A stretch of DNA of 64,000 nt, taken from NCBI GenBank assembly GCA_905221605.1, contig CAJNDS010002107.1:315922-379921 (forward strand). The letters are read 5' to 3'. Source of the stretch: Symbiodinium natans (lineage: Eukaryota; Sar; Dinophyceae; Suessiales; Symbiodiniaceae). Position 1 is the stretch's first letter. Each line of letters starts with the position of its first letter. The notes below the pieces were generated by a model. The model saw only the letters and a list, made by a program, of their open reading frames with translations, had not been told where the DNA came from and searched no databases. Positions 59,285 through 64,000 of this stretch are shown one piece after another. The position numbers and the translations under genes are program-made.

Positions 59285-59580
59285 TTGTTTATCATGGCAA
59301 AAAATGTTCTCATGGCAATCATGGAAATAATGGTCATCGTGGTCACCATGGCAATCATGCTGATCATGGTAACAATGGCAATCATGGTAATCATGGTAGT
59401 AATGGGAATGATCGTAGTAATGGTAATGATGGCAATACTGGTACTGGTGATGATGGCAATAGTGGCATTAATGGTAATCATTGTTATCATGGTAAGAATG
59501 GCAATAACGACTATCGCGGTAAAAATGATGTTACTGACTATCAAGCTAAGAATGGTACTCATGCTCATGGTAACAATGGG
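59285..59580. repeat. ATGGTAATC/ATGGCAATC degenerate minisatellite
   Basis: Imperfect 9- and 12-base units over 300 bp. The long Met/Ile/Val/Thr-rich frames on both strands come from the repeat. Confidence 0.85.
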
Positions 59581-59649
59581 GTAGGAATGATCGTGGGAGT
59601 AGTAGCAAGAAGAAAGAAGCCAGGCAATGAAATGCGGCGACCCACGAAA

Positions 59650-59865
59650 TCAAATCAAGAATAATCGCAACATTGTAGCCAGTTGGCCTAGTTTGGGCCG
59701 GACATAGCGTTCGCCCTTCACTTCGTTAACGGTCTCCCATCTCGTTGTTTCTGCAAGCTGCACATGTTTCACAACCACCGGTACGTGCGTACCATGGAAC
59801 AGTTCACGACTTACTGCGAGAACTTTCCAAAAGAGAGAATCTGCCGCGGGCCTCCAGCACGACAA
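59650..59865 (-). CDS. Possible exon, unrecognised
   Basis: Repeat-free stretch with a 71-codon minus frame containing SLFWKVLAVSRELFHGTHVP, VVVKHVQLAE. Composition is protein-like but no domain is recognised and no splice edges are assigned. Confidence 0.3.
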   Translation of the reverse strand: MSCWRPAADSLFWKVLAVSRELFHGTHVPVVVKHVQLAETTRWETVNEVKGERYVRPKLGQLATMLRLFLI

Positions 59866-61394
59866 ACCGCTGCCCTAAACTCTAAACACCCCTAAACCCT
59901 AAACCCTAAACCCTAAACCTTAAACCCTAAACCCTAAACCCTAAACCCTAACCCTATGGGAGAACAAGACAAAGCAGCTGAGGACCCGAAAACAAAGCAA
60001 AAGACTCCTGTGCGTCGAGGGCTACTGCAGCATGGCCGCTGACACGGTTGAGTGTTCAGGTTTTAGGGTTTAGGGTTTAGAGTTTAGGGTTCTTAGGGTT
60101 TAAGGTTTAGGGTTTAGGGTTTAGGGTTCAGGGTTGAGGGCTTAGGGTTTTAGGGTGGCTCCGTGGTCTAACTACGGCTTTATCTTGCAGGTTCAGTGCA
60201 AATAACCACAACTCATGCAATGTTTCCATCATAGCATTGGAAACGGGAATATCGAATGCTAAGGGGGTAGTCGGGTGGGGGGGGGAGGTGAATACATCCC
60301 TATCCCTAATTTGGTTTCAAAGGAAGGGCCTTAGAGCTTAGGGTTTAAGGCCATTCTGCTGCGCACATTGCCATGCATCTTCCCTCCGCGAGAGGCACTG
60401 CAAGAGACAGAAAAACCTGGCCGCAAGACCGTCTGTCTTCCGGTCACACTCGGAATTTCTCAACCACTCCCTAAACCCCAAACCCTAAACCCTAAATCCT
60501 TAACCCCAAACCCTAAACTCTAAACCCGAAACCCTAAACAGCACTTCAAGCCGCGACTTCGGGCGTGGAGCAAGGTTCCCACATGGATGTAGGCTTTAGG
60601 GTCTAGGGTAGAGGGCTTAGGGTTTAGGGCTTTGGGGCTTCTGTTGGAGCACTCTTCATTCGCTGGCCCGCATGACAATACCCTGAACCCGAAACGCGCG
60701 GGTCTTGGTTCCGAGCAAACAGTCTCGCAAGCCGTTCCTGGAAAACCAAGGAGGCTTCTGCAGCTTGAGTCATGCCCGGGAAATGTGACATAAAGAACGC
60801 AGCCCTGCAATCCTGTCCCTGACCGAAGCATGACCTTCTTCGTACAAAGGCGCTCCAAGCATCCAGAAACCCTAAACCCTAAACCCTAAACCCTAAACCC
60901 CAAACCCCAAACCCTAAACCATCCCCCGATCGAGAAGGAGAAGTGACCCGACAGGGGCATGGCTCGCCAGGACGCATTAAGAAGCGAACCATCTGGAGAG
61001 TCTAGGGGTTAGGGTTTGAAGGCACTTCTAGGGTCTAGGGCGTAGGGCTTCCGGGTTTAGGATTTGGGGTAGAGGGTTTAGGGTTTTGGGGTTTTGGGTA
61101 ATTGTGGGAGCTAAAGGGGTTTCGGGTTCGATTTATGATGGAGGGTGGGCGCTTGCGGTGTGCAGGGGGGACCTTAGCTGCGTTTGGAACCCTTGTAGCG
61201 TTTAGGGAAGGTTTGAGGTTTAGGGTGAGGGGGTACTTGAAGGCCCCCCGAAAAGAAGAATCAACCCGACCACTTCGTTACCCTAGCCGGGAGAAAATTC
61301 TTGGGGCCCATGTTTTGGGGTCTGGGGCAGCTAATAACCAACTGAGATGTAAAACCATCTAGAACAACCTAAAAACCCCAGGCGGCCAGCGACG

Positions 61395-61724
61395 GTGCCT
61401 CATCACGTCTCTCTCCCTCTCTTTTCTCTCTGTCTTCCTCTCTCTCTCTCTCTATCTTTCTTTCTTCCTCTCCATATCCAACAAGACTTACAGCAGCGCA
61501 GGAGCCTCGTTGTCCAGCACGTCCTGATCACGTTTCCCTCTCTTCTCTCTATTTTGTTTTATGAGTCTGTCTCTCTCTTCCTTCCTTCCTTCCACAGCAC
61601 ATAACCCCCGAGGGGGTCGTCCCAAGGGACGTGCTCTAGCGATCCAGTCGGAGGTGAGACTGACATCACAGGTTTGGAGTTGCTTCATATTAGAATGTCC
61701 TCCACTGTGCCCCTGTGTTGCTAC

Positions 61725-61762
<38 letters not shown>

Positions 61763-62005
61763 CAATAAAAACGACCTCCGCGGCCCGTGCCGGTGCCTGA
61801 TCACGTCTCTCTCCCTGTCTCTTTCTCAGTTGTTTCTTGTTTTCTCTCTCTCTCTCTCTCTGTCTCTCTCGCTTTTCTGAATTGGCAGGACCTCGGCTCC
61901 AGCAGCATTCGCCTGCACAGCGTTGCTTTGTTCTATTAATCTCTCTATGTCATTTCTTTTATCTCTCTCACTCTCTCTCTCTCGCACTCTGTCTTCCCCC
62001 CCTTA
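61395..62005. repeat. CT-rich microsatellite cluster
   Basis: Several (CT)n tracts separated by short unique pieces, some similar to each other (the phrase TGATCACGTCTCTCTCCCT recurs in variants near 61,400 and 61,800), suggesting local duplication. Confidence 0.85.
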
Positions 62006-62169
62006 AACAGGACCTTGCGGTGCCGTGCAGCCATATAGTCAGCCTCCCACACACGCAGGCGAAGATAAAACACCCACGCACAGAAACCCCCCCCCCCCAA
62101 AAAAAAACACAAGCCTGCAGCTTTGTCAGGGCTTTGTGTACCCTGACCATTTCACATCATGTGAAAAAA

Positions 62170-62830
62170 CAACCTACAAATAGATAAACAAATATCAAAA
62201 ACAATTGCACATATTATAAGTCAAAAAAGCAGGCCTTGCTTCGTAGTCGGCCTCGAAGCGGTACACGGCCGCCACCGGGTTGTGCAAAAAGTCTCCAAAC
62301 AGACAACGACAAGTGAAGCAAAGCAAAGAAACCAAACAAAAAGAAAAATGAGCCGTCGCCGTCACGACCACGTCCGCCCTTTCCTCCCAAAAAGAAAACA
62401 CAAAAACTACACGCCTACAGAAAACAAAAAGCAAAAAATGGAAAACAGCCGCCTGCTGTACCAGGACTGGGGCGGCCCTGTTCAACCCGAACGCTTTCCA
62501 CACTGCCCTCACACCACGCTCACAAAAAAAAAAAAAACGCATGAACCAACTAGGAACAGAGCGGGTCCGGGTCCGACTCCTCGGCCCAAAAGGGCTGCTG
62601 CCTTTTCGGCCTTTGCAAAACCAAAAAATGTTTGTTTTTCTCTCCTTCCTGTCCTCCCTGGGCCTCTTCTTTGTCCAGCTTTCTAGTGGCCCGTTTTGCG
62701 CCTGAAACCAAAAAGGCCATGCACACAAAGGCAAAACAAATTCTAAAGCTAAGGCTCCCACACAACTCGGAGCTCTTAACCAGCTCATATTCACCAACTA
62801 CCCTAGAACACTAAGCCCTAAACCCTAAAC
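62170..62830. other. A-rich (plus strand) stretch, no gene assigned
   Basis: The plus strand has many A-runs and CAAAAA phrases, so a 200-codon minus frame (Phe/Val/Leu-rich) appears. It has no recognisable domain and lacks exon-island character. A short piece near 62,200-62,290 (FGDFLHNPVAAVYRFEADYE) looks more protein-like but is unsupported. Confidence 0.4.
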
Positions 62831-64000
62831 CCTAGAACCCTTTAACCCTAAGATTTCTAAGAAGATGAACTTGCAAGAACGTAGGGAACCCCCCCCAAAA
62901 CGGGCTCAAGCTGCCAAATAAAAATAGCTCTGTACGAAGGCTGCCCGCCTTGCTCTGCGCAGCTGCCGCGAGGTTTAGGGCTTAGGGTTTTAGGGTTTAG
63001 GGTTTAGGGTTTAGGGTTTAGGGTTTAGGGTTTAGGGTTTAGGGTTTAGGGTTTAGGGTTTAGGGGAAGTGCAGCGGGAGCTTGCGGTGTAGGATTTGGG
63101 GTGGCTCAGGGTACTAGAAATTGCAGGGTTTCGAGTTTAGGGTGCAGAAGTTTAGGGTTTTTTGTGGTACTAGTAATTATAGGGGTTTAGGGTTGAGGGT
63201 TGAGGGTGCAAGCGCGCAATCGGCAAAATCATACAACTCCAAGTAGAGAGGCCTCTGGCAGTGACCCATCAACACTTGTCCAGCCCAGTGCCTAAACATT
63301 CTTCCCGAAGACAGACCCAGGTCATGTGCAACTACGTTGGGTTTAGGATTTAGGGTTTAGGGTTTCGAAACTTGTAAAACCCCATTTGGGGAGGGGAGTT
63401 AGGATTTCAGGTTTAGGATTTTGTAGGATTGTAGGAACCTCTATGTAGAACAAGCGGAGTGATTCATGACATCACCTGGGACACCCCGCGTCCGGAGAGC
63501 GGAGCTCAAAACCTCGAAAGCCCTAAACCCTCATGCTCAACGTGTGGAGGGCGTCGTGTTCGCGGCGCAAAACCTCTGTTACGTTCACAGCATAGCGTTG
63601 GGTTTCGGGGTGTAGTTCAGGGTTTTGGATTTAGGGTTTAGGGTGTAGGGTGTTGGGCTATGGGCTTCGAGCAGCATGCGCTGACAAGAGGGCGCCGAAA
63701 TTCACTGGTGGGTGTATCCCCCTACCCTCTCGTGCGCTGGGATGGCGGGATGTGGGGCAATCTTCTGGCGTTCAGGCTTGAAGCCATCACGTCTGGGGCA
63801 AGAGGGTCTCAAAATCCGATCGCGGTTCCGCGTAGATCAGGCGCCTGACACTTTGCAGCGACGTCCAGAGTACGTGATCTTGGTGGAGGCAGAGAAACCC
63901 TAAACCCTAAACCTTAAACGCATGGAAACGGACGTCAAAATTTGGGTCACCTGATCTTGGCCGGCTTACAATGGCAAGCCTGTACCTTGCTTGTCGTTGC

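Noticed and set aside
59224-59584. Membrane-protein-like Ile/Met/Val-rich frames on both strands
   Set aside because: They come from the ATGGTAATC minisatellite; the hydrophobicity is a by-product of the unit.
62195-62797. 200-codon minus frame rich in Phe, Val and Leu
   Set aside because: Antisense of an A-rich stretch; no domain, no signal sequence and no exon-island features.
1-64000. CRISPR-like arrays among the regular repeats
   Set aside because: Units are 7-9 bp telomere-like or satellite repeats without unique spacers, in eukaryotic DNA with introns.
1-64000. tRNA, rRNA or snRNA genes
   Set aside because: No cloverleaf boxes, rRNA cores or snRNA signatures were noticed by eye; short ones could be missed without tRNAscan or Infernal.

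Overview
This window is nuclear DNA of a dinoflagellate, most plausibly a symbiodiniacean or relative. Reasons: the plant/dinoflagellate-type telomeric heptamer TTTAGGG/CCCTAAA and its variants recur from end to end every few hundred bases; coding sequence is sparse, GC-rich and cut into very short exons; exon edges that can be placed use GT, GC and GA donors with AG acceptors, a mix known from dinoflagellates; and every coding piece I can support reads on the minus strand, as in the long unidirectional gene blocks of these genomes. The species is not determinable by eye.

The window looks empty if only long open frames are considered. Reading the 25-100 bp non-repeat islands between the telomere-like arrays shows that many are exons. 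The best case is a minus-strand gene from 52,936 down to 31,779 (about 21 kb). Its islands, read in order, give the landmarks of an extended short-chain dehydrogenase/reductase (NAD-dependent epimerase/dehydratase family): start codon, GAAGFLG nucleotide-binding loop, EVIGLDL, VIHLAAD, GTYRVLEE, RRVIFAST, SFYAVSK catalytic motif, WCLYDRPTD, LSKRDF, AVSRNGLRTFDLED, ALGYHP and a stop codon. Most neighbouring exon phases agree; about three small exons remain unplaced.

Below it, 30,021 down to about 365 holds some 30 further minus-strand exon candidates. The first two join in phase into a TPYGxG module; many later ones are helical, coiled-coil-like pieces of one or more unrecognised proteins. Above 53.4 kb a third series of minus-strand exons reaches at least 57.9 kb.

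Several less interrupted genes or gene remnants on the same strand sit inside these long introns: an intronless CCR4-like endonuclease/exonuclease/phosphatase gene (35,988-37,205), a cysteine-rich secreted or surface protein (19,611-20,804), a broken receptor-like-kinase fragment (50,083-50,514) and a frameshifted gene resembling the N-terminal part of TPR/SET proteins (3,249-4,302). They are likely retroposed cDNAs or remnants.

The most striking pattern is the orientation of the telomere-like repeats. Most exon islands have CCCTAAA repeats on their left and TTTAGGG repeats on their right (plus-strand view). In the transcripts, introns therefore tend to start with G-rich TTTAGGG repeats and end with C-rich CCCTAAA repeats, so the two ends of one intron are complementary. 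Other repeats include a 337-bp satellite (43.3-45.2 kb), locally homogenised variant arrays, a 261-bp duplicated unit at 33.6-34.1 kb, several small inverted-repeat (MITE-like) elements and microsatellites. I saw no tRNA, rRNA, CRISPR array or bacterial-style operon.
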